64,000 nt of DNA from NCBI RefSeq assembly GCF_000166715.1, contig NZ_AEMI01000038.1, positions 26,248 to 90,247 of the forward strand, in the 5' to 3' direction. Shown one piece after another: positions 7,901 through 17,604 of the stretch (the stretch's first letter is position 1; every line of letters starts with the position of its first letter). Both the position numbers and the translations under genes were made by a program. The notes below the pieces were generated by a model. The model saw nothing but the letters and a program-made list of their open reading frames with translations. It ran no database searches and was not told the DNA's origin. This DNA comes from Leuconostoc gelidum subsp. gelidum KCTC 3527. Its GTDB lineage: Bacteria; Bacillota; Bacilli; Lactobacillales; Lactobacillaceae.

Positions 7901-10339
7901 ATGGCAGATCGTATAACTGAACTTTCACTCGAATCAGTGATGGGCGAGCGCTTCGGGCGTTATTCAAAATATATTATTCAAGAACGTGCATTACCGGATA
8001 TTCGTGATGGTTTAAAACCCGTACAACGACGTATTTTATTTGCGATGGATCAGGATGGCAATACTTTTGATCATCCTTATCGTAAATCAGCAAAATCAGT
8101 TGGTAATGTCATGGGTAATTTTCATCCTCACGGTGACTCATCAATTTATGAAGCAATGGTTCGATTATCACAAAACTGGAAAGTACGCGAGCCATTAATT
8201 GATATGAACGGTAACAATGGTTCGGTTGATAATGACCCAGCGGCGGCCATGCGTTATACTGAGGCGCGCCTGTCAAAAATTGCTGGGGAGATGATGACAG
8301 ACTTAGGTCAAGAAACTGTTGATATGGTTTTAAATTTTGATGACACGACCTACGAACCTACTGTCTTACCATCACGAGTTTTGAGTTTGTTTATTAATGG
8401 GGCCACTGGAATTTCGGCAGGCTATGCGACAGAAATTCCGCCACACAATTTAAAAGAAATAAATGGTGCTTTAACATATTTGCTTGATCATCCGGAAGCA
8501 CCTTTGTCTGCGTTAATGCGTTATGTTAAAGGACCAGACTTTCCAACAGGTGGCATTATACAAGGCCTTGATGGTATTAAAAAAGCTTATAAAACTGGTC
8601 GCGGTAAAATTGTGGTTCGTGCCAAAACAGCCATTTCAGAAATTAAGGGTGGCAAAAAGAAAATTGAAATTACCGAATTACCTTATGAAGTTGTGAAATC
8701 GAATTTAGTAGCAAAAATTGATGGTATTCGATTGAATAAAGAAGTTGCTGGCATATCTGAAGTTCGTGATGAGTCTGATCGAGAAGGTATGTCCGTTGTT
8801 ATTGAACTTAATAAAGATGTTAATGCTGCAGGTATATTGACTTATTTATTCAAAAAAACAGATTTGCAAATTTCTTACAATTTTAATATGGTGGCAATTC
8901 ATGATCAGAGGCCCGTTCATGTGAGCCTGAAACAAGGTCTGGAAGCCTTCTTGAACTTTCGTAAAGAAGTCGTGTTGAAACGGTCATCATATGAATTAGC
9001 GAAAGCGCAGGCACGTCAACATATTGTTGAAGGTTTAATTCGTATGTTGTCGATATTAGATGAAGTTGTGGCGACGATTCGCGCCTCAAAAAATCGAAAA
9101 GATGCCACACAAAATTTGATTAATAGCTATCAGTTCACACAACCTCAGGCAGAAGCAATTGTTACATTACAATTGTATCGTTTGACGAACACAGATGTGA
9201 CACAGTTAGAAGAAGAATTTGCGACACTTGCGGCTAAAATTGTGCGTTTGAATTTAATTATTAATGAATCATCAGCCTTAAACGATGTCATACGTGCCGA
9301 AATTGCAGAAATTACAACAACATATCGTTCACCACGCCGATCAGAAATTGAAGCAGAGGTTGAAAACCTTGTCATTGATTCAGCTATTACTATTGCTGAA
9401 GAGGATGTACAAGTACTAGTTTCGCGAAATGGCTACTATAAACGTGCATCATTACGGTCTTACAAAGCCTCAGATTCTGATAATGGTTTGGCTGAGGATG
9501 ATTTAGCTATCTTTGAAGGTCAACTCAATACAACGCAACATTTGTTTATGTTTACTAACAAAGGTAATATTATTTATCGGCCAGTCCATGAATTACCAGA
9601 TTCGAAATGGAAAGATACTGGCGAGCATTTTTCACAGCAACTGTCAAATTGGCATGTAGATGAGTTTGTGATTAAAGTTATTGCTATTGACAACCTTGAG
9701 CAAGAAGGTGCGTTTACAGTTGTGACTAATGATGGCTTTATCAAACAGACAATATTAAGTGATATGTTACCGAAAGCTTACAAGAAAAAAACGAGCATGG
9801 CAATTAAGCTTAAGACAGACAATAGTTATGTCGTTGGTATCGCTTATTTCAAACAAGTCAAGCAACAAGAGGTTTTGCTGTTATCTCACGATGGTGTGGG
9901 TCTGCGATTTAAAGTAACAGATGTACCAGAAATTGGGCCACGTACGGCTGGTGTCAAATCAATGGACCTACGGGGGACTGATACTATTATGGCAGCATTG
10001 TTTATTACAAATGACTCACAGCAAGTGGCAATTGTAGCTAATAATGGCGCGTTTAAATACATGTCAGTTTCAGAAATTAATCGTTCAAAACGTGCAAATA
10101 AAGGACTATTAATTTTCACACAAAAAAAGACGGTTGCTTATCATGTTGCTACAGCGACTATTTTTGAGGCTCATGAGACAGCGCTGGAAATTTTGACAAC
10201 ACGTTGGCAAGTTCAAGAGCTGCAGTTAAGCGACTATCATCCATCACAACGCATTGGTAATGGACAATATGTTGTCGATGTTAAGAAGAATGGGACACCT
10301 TGGTTGATTAAACCGTTATCGATTCATGCGACAAAATAA
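7901..10339 (+). CDS. parC: DNA topoisomerase IV subunit A
   Basis: An 812-residue breakage-reunion subunit of topoisomerase IV. The catalytic tyrosine is Tyr119 in AAMRYTEARL. The quinolone-resistance region reads HPHGDSSIYEAM (75-86), with the usual Ser and acidic residues in place. The C-terminal third is the beta-pinwheel DNA-wrapping domain. The start has no close Shine-Dalgarno; a GAAAGGAAATG stretch lies about 35 bp upstream, so translation may rely on an unusual site or on a start near a promoter. It follows parE by 149 bp and precedes ppaC by 48 bp. Confidence 0.95.
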   Translation: MADRITELSLESVMGERFGRYSKYIIQERALPDIRDGLKPVQRRILFAMDQDGNTFDHPYRKSAKSVGNVMGNFHPHGDSSIYEAMVRLSQNWKVREPLIDMNGNNGSVDNDPAAAMRYTEARLSKIAGEMMTDLGQETVDMVLNFDDTTYEPTVLPSRVLSLFINGATGISAGYATEIPPHNLKEINGALTYLLDHPEAPLSALMRYVKGPDFPTGGIIQGLDGIKKAYKTGRGKIVVRAKTAISEIKGGKKKIEITELPYEVVKSNLVAKIDGIRLNKEVAGISEVRDESDREGMSVVIELNKDVNAAGILTYLFKKTDLQISYNFNMVAIHDQRPVHVSLKQGLEAFLNFRKEVVLKRSSYELAKAQARQHIVEGLIRMLSILDEVVATIRASKNRKDATQNLINSYQFTQPQAEAIVTLQLYRLTNTDVTQLEEEFATLAAKIVRLNLIINESSALNDVIRAEIAEITTTYRSPRRSEIEAEVENLVIDSAITIAEEDVQVLVSRNGYYKRASLRSYKASDSDNGLAEDDLAIFEGQLNTTQHLFMFTNKGNIIYRPVHELPDSKWKDTGEHFSQQLSNWHVDEFVIKVIAIDNLEQEGAFTVVTNDGFIKQTILSDMLPKAYKKKTSMAIKLKTDNSYVVGIAYFKQVKQQEVLLLSHDGVGLRFKVTDVPEIGPRTAGVKSMDLRGTDTIMAALFITNDSQQVAIVANNGAFKYMSVSEINRSKRANKGLLIFTQKKTVAYHVATATIFEAHETALEILTTRWQVQELQLSDYHPSQRIGNGQYVVDVKKNGTPWLIKPLSIHATK

Positions 10340-10387
10340 GCTTTTTTTGCTAAAATAGACTTATAAACTTTTAGGAGATACGAACGA

Positions 10388-11293
10388 ATGGCTAAGACAT
10401 TGGTTTTCGGGCACAAGAACCCAGACACTGACACAATCGCTTCAGCAATTGCTGCAAGTTACTTATTAAATGAACTTGGTGGTGATACCGAGGCAGTTGC
10501 GCAAGGCACACCAAATGCTGAAACGCAGTCTGCATTAGATTTTTTTTCAGTCACTGCACCAAGAATTATAACATCAGCCGATACTGAAACTGTTGTCCTA
10601 GTTGACCATAACGAGGCGACACAATCCATTGATAATTTATCAGAAGTCATTGTTGAAGGTATTTACGATCACCATAAATTTTCGTTCACAAATAGTACAC
10701 CATTGTACATTAATGCCAAACCATGGGGCTCTGTTGCAACAATTTTGTATTATGAGTTTAAACAAGCAGATATCAATATCCCTTCAAAAATTGCTGGTTT
10801 GATGGCCTCAGCGATTATATCAGATACATTATTGCTAAAAAGTCCTACAACAACGTCTTATGATACACCTGCATTAGAGGATTTGGCCGCTATTGCAGGT
10901 CTCGATGATTATGAAAAATATGGCCTGTCACTGTTGAAAGCAGGAACAGATTTATCATCACGAACTGATAAAGAACTCATTGATGGGGATGCCAAGTCCT
11001 TTGAAATAGGGGGACACAAGTTCCGCATTGGTCAAGTCAATACAGTAGATATTGCTGATGTTTTGACACGTCAATCTGGTATTGAAGCAGCTATGATTGC
11101 TGAGGGCTATGAGGATTTCTTGTTTGTGATCACGGATATTTTAAATTCAAATTCAAAAGCACTCTATCTTGGTGATGCCACCACGTCTATTGAATCAGCT
11201 TTTGGAGCAAAAATCAGTAACAATGTGATTGATTTGCCGGGTGTTGTTTCACGTAAAAAACAAGTTGTACCACCATTAGAAAAACAATTTTAA
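10388..11293 (+). CDS. ppaC: manganese-dependent inorganic pyrophosphatase
   Basis: A 301-residue family II pyrophosphatase of the DHH phosphoesterase group; it hydrolyses PPi to phosphate and drives biosynthetic reactions. Metal-binding motifs are visible: GHKNPDTD (8-15), DHNE near 74 and DHHK near 97, and the DHHA2 domain near the C terminus has SRKKQ. The Shine-Dalgarno AGGAGA is well placed. It lies downstream of parC with a short gap and no clear terminator after it. Confidence 0.94.
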   Translation: MAKTLVFGHKNPDTDTIASAIAASYLLNELGGDTEAVAQGTPNAETQSALDFFSVTAPRIITSADTETVVLVDHNEATQSIDNLSEVIVEGIYDHHKFSFTNSTPLYINAKPWGSVATILYYEFKQADINIPSKIAGLMASAIISDTLLLKSPTTTSYDTPALEDLAAIAGLDDYEKYGLSLLKAGTDLSSRTDKELIDGDAKSFEIGGHKFRIGQVNTVDIADVLTRQSGIEAAMIAEGYEDFLFVITDILNSNSKALYLGDATTSIESAFGAKISNNVIDLPGVVSRKKQVVPPLEKQF

Positions 11294-11376
11294 AAGTTAT
11301 ATTAAAAAAATGCTTGGCTGTTAAGCAATGAAATAACTTTCACCGAACAGATTTTCGCTTGAATTTATAAAATAAC

Positions 11377-11405
11377 TTTACACCACCCCCATGTTCATGT
11401 ATAAT
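11377..11405 (+). promoter_or_regulatory. promoter of rpmG-rpsN
   Basis: TTTACA (11377-11382), 17 bp, TATAAT (11400-11405). The transcript would start near 11412, inside the inverted repeat described next. Confidence 0.7.
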
Positions 11406-11433
11406 AATTATTTGTATTGACAAGCAAATAATT
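11406..11433. promoter_or_regulatory. inverted repeat at the rpmG-rpsN start site (candidate operator)
   Basis: AATTATTTG (11406-11414) and CAAATAATT (11425-11433) are perfect inverted arms with a 10-bp spacer, directly abutting the -10 box and covering the predicted start point. That is where a repressor would sit. The genes behind it encode cysteine-free L33 and S14, which other Firmicutes control through the zinc regulator Zur, so a zinc-responsive operator is a reasonable inference. The sequence does not match the B. subtilis Zur box. Confidence 0.5.
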
Positions 11434-11463
11434 TTAACAAACCACACACTAAGGAGTAAGAAT

Positions 11464-11613
11464 ATGCGTATTCACGTTGTTCTAGGAAATGATGAAACTG
11501 GCGAACGTATTTACTTGACGTCTAAAAACCGTCGTAATACACCAGATCGTCTTGAGTTAAAGAAGTACTCACCAAAACTTCGAAAAGTTGTAACATTTAA
11601 GGAGATTAAGTAA
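11464..11613 (+). CDS. rpmG: 50S ribosomal protein L33, cysteine-free type
   Basis: A 49-residue L33 protein (starts [19 protein letters not shown]). The usual CxxC zinc-binding pairs are absent; there is no cysteine at all, so this is the C-minus, zinc-independent form. The Shine-Dalgarno AAGGAG is strong. It is followed after one base by rpsN, also a C-minus form, so the pair is an operon of zinc-sparing ribosomal proteins behind its own promoter. Confidence 0.92.
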   Translation: MRIHVVLGNDETGERIYLTSKNRRNTPDRLELKKYSPKLRKVVTFKEIK

Positions 11614-11614
11614 A

Positions 11615-11884
11615 ATGGCAAAAAAGTCAAAGATTGCAAAAGCGCAAAAGCGTGAAGCTTTGGTTGCGAAATATGCTGACAAGCGTGCCGAATTAAAGGC
11701 AGCAGGTGATTTTATCGGTTTGGCTGCTTTGCCAAAAGATTCATCTCCTGTACGTGTACACAATCGCGACTGGATTGATGGTCGCCCTCATGCTTATATG
11801 CGTGAGTTTGGTATGTCACGTTTGAACTTCCGCCAATTGGCACACAAGGGTCAAATTCCTGGTGTTCGTAAAGCTTCTTGGTAA
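11615..11884 (+). CDS. rpsN: 30S ribosomal protein S14, cysteine-free type
   Basis: An 89-residue S14 of the long C-minus class: it lacks the CxxC-CxxC zinc knuckle and keeps the conserved end [24 protein letters not shown] in shortened form (motif [10 protein letters not shown]). It assembles in the 30S head. It overlaps the operon of rpmG with a one-base gap and has the in-gene Shine-Dalgarno AAGGAG at the end of rpmG. Many Firmicutes keep a second, zinc-binding S14 elsewhere; this cannot be checked here. Confidence 0.94.
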   Translation: MAKKSKIAKAQKREALVAKYADKRAELKAAGDFIGLAALPKDSSPVRVHNRDWIDGRPHAYMREFGMSRLNFRQLAHKGQIPGVRKASW

Positions 11885-12074
11885 ATTAAAGTCTCGTCAT
11901 TAACGTAACTTACACCGTAAGCGTTACGTGGGCACGTTAAAAGTCAATTATTATAGCATCAGCTAAATACAGTGACTGCCTCAATGAGCAAAGCGAATGG
12001 GGTCATAAAGGTTCACAAACTAGTAAAAATCACAGTGATGTGATTTTTTTGTTGTATCATATGCAAATACATAT
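11885..12074 (+). other. structured intergenic stretch after rpsN
   Basis: No ORF is convincing here. A hairpin at about 11902-11926 pairs CGTAAC with GTTACG and TTAC with GTAA, followed by about 90 nt with no obvious coding frame, then a terminator at 12025-12049. It may be a long 3' UTR or a small RNA; no known RNA family was recognised. Confidence 0.4.
12025..12049 (+). terminator. terminator after the rpmG-rpsN transcript
   Basis: A 10-bp stem AAAAATCACA/TGTGATTTTT has a 5-nt loop and a T7 tract. Confidence 0.85.
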
Positions 12075-12109
12075 TTGCAATTTGTTGGCTTTAGCGTTAT
12101 AATTATAAT
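12075..12109 (+). promoter_or_regulatory. promoter of the rimP-nusA-infB operon
   Basis: TTGCAA (12075-12080), 17 bp, TATAAT (12098-12103), with a second overlapping TATAAT at 12104-12109. The transcript would begin at about 12110-12116, leaving a leader of about 115 nt. Confidence 0.7.
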
Positions 12110-12131
12110 TGTTAATTTACATAGATTTTGT

Positions 12132-12170
12132 AAATGAGCGGGTCACATCCGATGCGGCCGGCTCATTTTT
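12132..12170 (+). terminator. terminator-like hairpin in the rimP leader (candidate attenuator)
   Basis: AAATGAGC (12132-12139) pairs with GCTCATTT (12161-12168), extended inside by GG/CC, and is followed by T residues. It lies between the operon promoter and the rimP start, so the operon must be transcribed through it. This fits premature-termination control of the nusA operon; NusA itself acts in termination. Confidence 0.6.
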
Positions 12171-12229
12171 TATGGGATTGGCACTTGCTTATAATAAATA
12201 TTAGAAATTCATCAGGGAGGGGCAGATAA

Positions 12230-12706
12230 ATGGTAAATAAAGTTGAACAAAAAATCATAGAATTGATTACACCAATTGTTGATAGACGAAATGAACTGTT
12301 ATGGGATTTGACGTACACTAAAGAAGGTGGGCAAAAAGTTTTACGCATCTTATTAGATAAGCCAAACCATCAATTTATAACAATGGCTGATTTAACGGCT
12401 TTCACACAGGAAGTTAACGAATTTTTGGATACATCTGACCCTGACCCTATTCCAGAAGCATACTTATTAGACATTTCATCACCGGGAGCTGATCGACCGT
12501 TAAAACATCCTTGGCATTTTAAATGGGCACAAGATAGCAACGAAAATATTCTAGTGTCACTTTTTGTTGCAAAAAATGGTCAAAAAAAATGGCAGGGAAA
12601 GATCAAGTCATTAAATGATACTGGTTTAGTTTTGCTAACTGATCATGGTGAGTTAATTCTTAATTTTGATGAAATTGCAAAGGCAGTGTTAGATATCCAG
12701 TTTTAA
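12230..12706 (+). CDS. rimP: ribosome maturation factor RimP
   Basis: A 158-residue RimP needed for 30S maturation. The N-terminal alpha/beta domain includes the conserved LLDISSPGADRPL segment around residue 82-94, and an SH3-like C-terminal domain follows. The start has a strong Shine-Dalgarno (GGGAGGGG). It is first in the rimP-nusA-ylxR-ylxQ-infB-rbfA operon, the standard Firmicutes order. Confidence 0.93.
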   Translation: MVNKVEQKIIELITPIVDRRNELLWDLTYTKEGGQKVLRILLDKPNHQFITMADLTAFTQEVNEFLDTSDPDPIPEAYLLDISSPGADRPLKHPWHFKWAQDSNENILVSLFVAKNGQKKWQGKIKSLNDTGLVLLTDHGELILNFDEIAKAVLDIQF

Positions 12707-12826
12707 CATAAACGTGTGCAGTGATAATTTTAAGCCTGTATTTTTGATAAGAACTGGGGAAATAGTGTTCTATGATAATACAGTAAGTATCAGTACATAC
12801 TCTACTAATTGAATGAGGATAGGCGA

Positions 12827-13918
12827 ATGAGTAAAGAACTAGTCGATGCGCTCGATGCCCTTGAAGCCGAGCGCGGTATAGAACGTGAAATTGTTATTGC
12901 AGCACTTGAAGATGCGCTAAGAGCAGCTTACAAGAAGCAATATAATGCTGAACAGAACGTTGAAGCAGTATTTGATACAAAAAAAGGGAACGTAGCAATT
13001 AAGCAAGTCAAAAATGTCGTGTTGGATGACGACTTTGAAAATGAAGATACAGAAATTAGTTTAACAGATGCATTAGTCATTAATCGTGCATATGAAGCCG
13101 GCGATGAAATTCGTTTTGATGTAACACCAAAAGATTTTGGACGAATGGCTGCTCAAGCAGCAAAGCAAGTTATTGTACAAAAAATGCGTGAAGCAGGTCG
13201 TGAAGCGATTTATAATAAGTTTGCTGACTATCAAGATGAGATCATTACTGGCGAGGTTGATCGACAAGATGCACGATTCTTGTATATGACACTACCTGGT
13301 AACCAGGAAGCTGCTATGGCACCAAATGATCAAATGCCAAACGAGCGATATCGTATGGGAGACCGTATTAAAGTTTTGGTAAACAAAGTTGAAAATAACG
13401 CAAAGGGACCACAAATCTTCGTCTCACGTACGGCACCGGATTTGGTGAAGCGTTTATTTGAACAAGAAGTACCTGAAGTTTATGATGGTACGGTTGAAAT
13501 CATGAATATCTCGCGTGAAGCCGGCGATCGCTCAAAAATAGCTGTCTATACACATGATACAGACTTGGATCCTGTTGGTGCTATGGTTGGACAGCGAGGT
13601 GCACGGGTACAGGCTGTTGTTAACGAACTTGGTGGCGAAAATATGGATATCGTTGAATGGGTTGAGGATGAAGCGCAATATATTGCTAACGCGTTGAACC
13701 CGTCCGAGGTAGCAGATGTTATCTTTAATCCTGAAAATGAACGTGCAGTGACGGTCATTGTTCCCGACAATCAGTTGTCGTTAGCAATTGGGAAAAAAGG
13801 TCAAAATGCTCGTTTGGCTGCAAGATTAACAGGTTTTAAAATTGATATTAAATCTGAAAGTGAAGCAGCAAATAACTTATCAAACCAGTCATCTTTAAAA
13901 AATGAAAGTGGCGAATAA
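12827..13918 (+). CDS. nusA: transcription termination/antitermination factor NusA
   Basis: A 363-residue NusA that binds RNA polymerase and controls pausing and termination. Order: N-terminal polymerase-binding domain (1-125), S1 RNA-binding domain (about 135-200), then two KH domains with GAMVGQRGARVQAV and AIGKKGQNARLAA GxxG loops. It lacks the acidic C-terminal repeats of enterobacterial NusA, as is normal in Firmicutes. An in-frame TTG at 12809 is possible, but the ATG at 12827 has GAGGATAGG upstream and gives the canonical MSKELVDAL start. Confidence 0.95.
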   Translation: MSKELVDALDALEAERGIEREIVIAALEDALRAAYKKQYNAEQNVEAVFDTKKGNVAIKQVKNVVLDDDFENEDTEISLTDALVINRAYEAGDEIRFDVTPKDFGRMAAQAAKQVIVQKMREAGREAIYNKFADYQDEIITGEVDRQDARFLYMTLPGNQEAAMAPNDQMPNERYRMGDRIKVLVNKVENNAKGPQIFVSRTAPDLVKRLFEQEVPEVYDGTVEIMNISREAGDRSKIAVYTHDTDLDPVGAMVGQRGARVQAVVNELGGENMDIVEWVEDEAQYIANALNPSEVADVIFNPENERAVTVIVPDNQLSLAIGKKGQNARLAARLTGFKIDIKSESEAANNLSNQSSLKNESGE

Positions 13919-13971
13919 ACTTTAGAAGGGAAATGTCTGTGGCTATGTGTTTTTGTAAGACTGGCTAAGAC

Positions 13972-14286
13972 ATGCTAAATATGATGAAACCTAGAAAAAT
14001 ACCAATGCGAAAAGATATTGTTACAGGTGAAATGTTTCCCAAAAAAGATCTTGTTCGAGTCGTTCGTGATAAAGAAGGAAATGTTAGCTTAGACCCCACT
14101 TCGAAAGCTAATGGCCGTGGTGCATATGTTGGGTTGGATCGTATCATTGCAGCTGAAGCCAAGAAAAAACATATTTTTGATCAAGCGTTTGAGATGAAAA
14201 TACCAGATGAATTCTATGATGAACTTATTGCGTATGTGGATCATCAGCAGGCGCGTAGGGAGTTGTTTGATGATGGTGATAAGTAA
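13972..14286 (+). CDS. ylxR: YlxR family RNA-binding/regulatory protein
   Basis: A 104-residue DUF448 protein with the family signature GRGAYV around residue 44 and the N-terminal RKIPMRKDIVTGE. In other species YlxR has been tied to nucleic-acid binding and to RNase P. Several closely spaced starts are possible (13972, 13981, 13984); none has a good Shine-Dalgarno. A short in-frame ORF (13933-13968, MSVAMCFCKTG) with GAAGGG ahead of it ends just upstream. It overlaps ylxQ by about 17 bp. Confidence 0.9.
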   Translation: MLNMMKPRKIPMRKDIVTGEMFPKKDLVRVVRDKEGNVSLDPTSKANGRGAYVGLDRIIAAEAKKKHIFDQAFEMKIPDEFYDELIAYVDHQQARRELFDDGDK

Positions 14287-14596
14287 AGACGGACAAATTT
14301 TAAATTTGCTCGGATTAGCGATGCGTGCTGGTAAGTTAGTGCTGGGTTCTGATCCAACATTAACAGCTATTCGTGGTAATAAAGTTCAAATGGCTTTTTT
14401 TCCTAGTGATGGTGGGCAAAGCCAAAGTAAAAAATTTGCTGATAAATCAAGCTTTTATAATGTGACACTGATTCAAGACTATACCAAGAGACAATTAACC
14501 GATGCTATCGGAGTAAATCGCAGTGTATTTGCAATTGCTGATCGTGGATTTAGTCGAAAAATTAAACAATTAATTTCAGAAAAGGAGCGGAACTAA
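14270..14596 (+). CDS. ylxQ: L7Ae-family ribosomal protein YlxQ
   Basis: A small L7Ae/L30e-fold protein of about 108 residues that in other Firmicutes binds kink-turn RNA. The fold is suggested by NLLGLAMRAGKLVLGSD at the N terminus and a conserved middle with a short basic C terminus. The longer frame to 14207 lacks family similarity; AGGGAG at 14256-14261 is spaced correctly for the ATG at 14270 (14273 also possible). It overlaps ylxR and abuts infB with no gap (TAAATG). Confidence 0.88.
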   Translation: MMVISKDGQILNLLGLAMRAGKLVLGSDPTLTAIRGNKVQMAFFPSDGGQSQSKKFADKSSFYNVTLIQDYTKRQLTDAIGVNRSVFAIADRGFSRKIKQLISEKERN

Positions 14597-17107
14597 ATGA
14601 CAGAAGAAAAGAAATTCTCAGGGTCAAACCGTCCTGCAAGAAAACAGGCAGTTCCAGAACGTAAAGAATTACCTGCCTCACAACGTCGACATGCGGCAAA
14701 ATTGACAGATGGAACAACGGTGACACCCAATAATACAGCGTCTCGTCCAAGCAAACCAGTACGTTCAGGTCAAGGTCAACAAAATCGCACATCAAACCAA
14801 AATCGTACGAATAGCACAGCTACTGGAACCAGCGCTGCCGGCAATCGTTCAAACAATGGTGGGCAAAACCAAAACCGTAATGGTCGACCTGGCTCACGTG
14901 TTCGAGCAGCAGAAGGCCGTCCGGCAATGCGTGAAACAAAAAACTGGTCAACAAAACCGCGTGAAGGTCAAGTAGACTATTCAAAGCAAAAGGACAACAG
15001 TTTAAAGCAGTATGTCAGCGAAAATGAAAAACGTAAGCAAGCTGTAGCGGCGGCTAAAGAGCCACAAAAGCCAAAGCCAGCGGTAAAGCCAGCCGAAAAT
15101 AAAAAAGCAGAACCTAAAGTAGTAAAACCAACAACTGCAGCACCAACAACTGGTGCAGGTAAATTTGGTGGTGCACTAGCTTCTGGAAATAATTCAGCAC
15201 GCAACAATTCGCGTAAACGCAATACAGCTGGAACTGGTCAACAGACACCACGTCGTAATGATAAGCCACGAGGTTCAAAAAAATCACGTCGTATTGCTGC
15301 TAAAAGAGGGCCTGTTGCACCAGTAACAGAACGTAAGAAACAACCGTTACCTGAAATTTTAGAATATCGTATTGGTATGAACGTTCAAGATTTGTCCAAG
15401 TTATTACATCGTGATACAGCTGAAATTATCAAGAAGCTATTTTTGCTTGGTATTATGACAAACCAAAACCAATCACTCGATACGGATACGATTGAAATTT
15501 TAGCAGCAGATTATGGTATTGAAGCACAAGTTAAAGCAGCAGAAGACGTTGCCGATATCGATCGTTTCTTCGATGATGAAAATATTGATGAAGGCCAGTT
15601 AGTATCACGTCCACCAGTTGTCACAATCATGGGTCACGTTGATCATGGTAAAACAACTTTGTTGGATTATTTACGTAATTCACATGTTACTGAGGGCGAA
15701 GCTGGTGGCATTACACAACACATCGGTGCTTATCAAACTCAGTTAAATGGCAAAACAATTACTTTCTTAGACACACCTGGACATGCTGCCTTTACAGAAA
15801 TGCGTGCTCGTGGTGCTAATGTCACAGATTTGACAATATTGGTTGTGGCAGCAGATGATGGTGTTATGCCACAAACAATTGAAGCAATTAATCATGCTAA
15901 GGCTGCTAACACACCTATTATTGTGGCTGTTAATAAAATTGACAAGCCAGGTGCAAAACCAGATGATGTAATGAATCAATTGATGGCTTACGATTTGGTT
16001 CCTGAAGAATATGGTGGTGACACAATATTTGTTAAAATATCAGCTAAATTTGGACAAAATGTTGACGAATTACTTGAAATGATACTATTACAAGCCGAAG
16101 TACTTGAATTAAAGGCTAATCCTGATATGCCAGCACGTGGCTCAGTTGTTGAGGCACGTTTGGATAGAGGTCGCGGTCCAGTTGCAACTGTATTGGTACA
16201 GCAAGGTACAATGCGTGTTGGAGATCCTATTGTTGTAGGTAATACGTATGGACGTGTACGAACAATGACTAATGAACGTGGCGTTGAACTAGAAGAGGCT
16301 TCACCAGCAACACCTGTTCAGGTCACTGGTTTGAATGATGTGCCACAAGCAGGTGATCGTTTCATTGTTATGGCAGATGAGAAAACGGCACGTGCAGCGG
16401 GTGAAGAACGCGCAAAGCGAGCACAGGAAGTTATTCGTAATTCGGGCGCAGTTGTTACTTTGGATACCTTGTTTAGTACAATGTCTGAAAAAGCAATGAA
16501 GACTGTACCGGTTATTGTTAAAGCAGATGTTCAAGGTTCTGTCGAAGCCTTATCTGGATCTTTGAAGAAAATCGAAGTAGACGGTGTACGTGTAGATATC
16601 ATTCATACGGCTGCTGGTGCGATTAATGAATCGGATGTTACTTTGGCATCTGCTTCAGGAGCAATTATTATTGGCTTTAATGTTCGTCCAACACCTTTGG
16701 CAAAATCTCAAGCTGATTCTGAGAAAGTTGATATTCGTTTTTATAATGTCATTTATAATGCAATTGATGACGTTGAAGCAGCTATGAAGGGCCAACTTGA
16801 ACCAGTTTATGAAGAAAAAATTATTGGAACAGTGACGGTTAAAGAATTATTCAAATTCTCTAAGGTCGGAATTATCGCTGGTGCCATGGTTGAAGAAGGT
16901 AAAATTACCAAAGAAGCTAAGGTTCGTGTCATCCGTGATGGTGTTGTTGCTTTTGATGGTGACATTGCCTCACTACAACGCGGTAAAGATTCAGTTAACG
17001 AAGTTAAGATGGGATTTGAGTTTGGATTTACAGTTGCTAAGTATAATGATGTTAGAGTCGGCGATGTTGTTGAAGCGTATGTGATGGCAGAAGTTAAAGC
17101 AAAATAA
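14597..17107 (+). CDS. infB: translation initiation factor IF-2
   Basis: An 836-residue GTPase that brings initiator tRNA to the 30S subunit. A long N-terminal region (about 1-240) is low-complexity, rich in Asn, Gln, Lys and Pro. The IF2_N helix domain follows (about 255-310), then the G domain with GHVDHGKT (G1), DTPGH (G3) and NKID (G4), then domains II-IV. The start codon directly follows the ylxQ stop, with AAAGGAG inside the end of ylxQ. It is part of the nusA operon. Confidence 0.96.
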   Translation: MTEEKKFSGSNRPARKQAVPERKELPASQRRHAAKLTDGTTVTPNNTASRPSKPVRSGQGQQNRTSNQNRTNSTATGTSAAGNRSNNGGQNQNRNGRPGSRVRAAEGRPAMRETKNWSTKPREGQVDYSKQKDNSLKQYVSENEKRKQAVAAAKEPQKPKPAVKPAENKKAEPKVVKPTTAAPTTGAGKFGGALASGNNSARNNSRKRNTAGTGQQTPRRNDKPRGSKKSRRIAAKRGPVAPVTERKKQPLPEILEYRIGMNVQDLSKLLHRDTAEIIKKLFLLGIMTNQNQSLDTDTIEILAADYGIEAQVKAAEDVADIDRFFDDENIDEGQLVSRPPVVTIMGHVDHGKTTLLDYLRNSHVTEGEAGGITQHIGAYQTQLNGKTITFLDTPGHAAFTEMRARGANVTDLTILVVAADDGVMPQTIEAINHAKAANTPIIVAVNKIDKPGAKPDDVMNQLMAYDLVPEEYGGDTIFVKISAKFGQNVDELLEMILLQAEVLELKANPDMPARGSVVEARLDRGRGPVATVLVQQGTMRVGDPIVVGNTYGRVRTMTNERGVELEEASPATPVQVTGLNDVPQAGDRFIVMADEKTARAAGEERAKRAQEVIRNSGAVVTLDTLFSTMSEKAMKTVPVIVKADVQGSVEALSGSLKKIEVDGVRVDIIHTAAGAINESDVTLASASGAIIIGFNVRPTPLAKSQADSEKVDIRFYNVIYNAIDDVEAAMKGQLEPVYEEKIIGTVTVKELFKFSKVGIIAGAMVEEGKITKEAKVRVIRDGVVAFDGDIASLQRGKDSVNEVKMGFEFGFTVAKYNDVRVGDVVEAYVMAEVKAK

Positions 17108-17155
17108 CATTAGCTATATTGTTTTAATCCGATATTTAGAAAAGAGGCAAAAGTT

Positions 17156-17509
17156 ATGGCTAATCCACAACGAGCAGGTCGCCTCGCACAAGAAGTACAG
17201 CGTGATGTAACAGCTCTATTGCTTAAGCGTATTAATGATCCACGTGTGCAAGATGTTACAGTAACTAGTGTAGAGCTGTCTGGTGATTTGCAAATTGCAA
17301 CAATTTATTATTCAATTTTGTCTGATCTAGCAAGTGATGGGAAGAAAGCACAGGCTGGTTTAGAAGCTGCTAGTGGGTTAATTCGTAAAGAACTAGGTTC
17401 GCGTTTAACAGTTTACAAAACACCAGAATTGAAATTTGTGCGTGATCAATCTGTTCAATATGGCAATCATATTGAAGATTTGATTCGCAAATTACATTCT
17501 GAAAATTAA
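17156..17509 (+). CDS. rbfA: ribosome-binding factor A
   Basis: A 117-residue KH-fold protein that binds immature 30S subunits and helps 16S 5'-end maturation. The family start NPQRAGRLAQEVQRDV and the central VTVTSVELSGDLQIATIYYS are conserved. Its Shine-Dalgarno is AAAGAGG. It is the last gene of the rimP operon, ending 16 bases before a strong terminator. Confidence 0.93.
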   Translation: MANPQRAGRLAQEVQRDVTALLLKRINDPRVQDVTVTSVELSGDLQIATIYYSILSDLASDGKKAQAGLEAASGLIRKELGSRLTVYKTPELKFVRDQSVQYGNHIEDLIRKLHSEN

Positions 17510-17525
17510 TAATTGTTCATAATTT

Positions 17526-17555
17526 AACGCTACCTTTAAAGGGTAGCGTTTTTTG
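17526..17555 (+). terminator. terminator of the rimP-rbfA operon
   Basis: AACGCTACC/GGTAGCGTT stem (17526-17534, 17542-17550) with a 7-nt loop and a T6 run. Confidence 0.9.
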
Positions 17556-17604
17556 TGTTAAAATAGAATTACAATAATCTGATTAAAAATAAGGAATTTA
17601 AAAA

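Noticed and set aside
13933..13968. Leader peptide MSVAMCFCKTG before ylxR
   Set aside because: The GAAGGG motif is only about 2 nt from the ATG and the ORF is in frame with ylxR, so it may be chance; kept only as a note in the ylxR entry.
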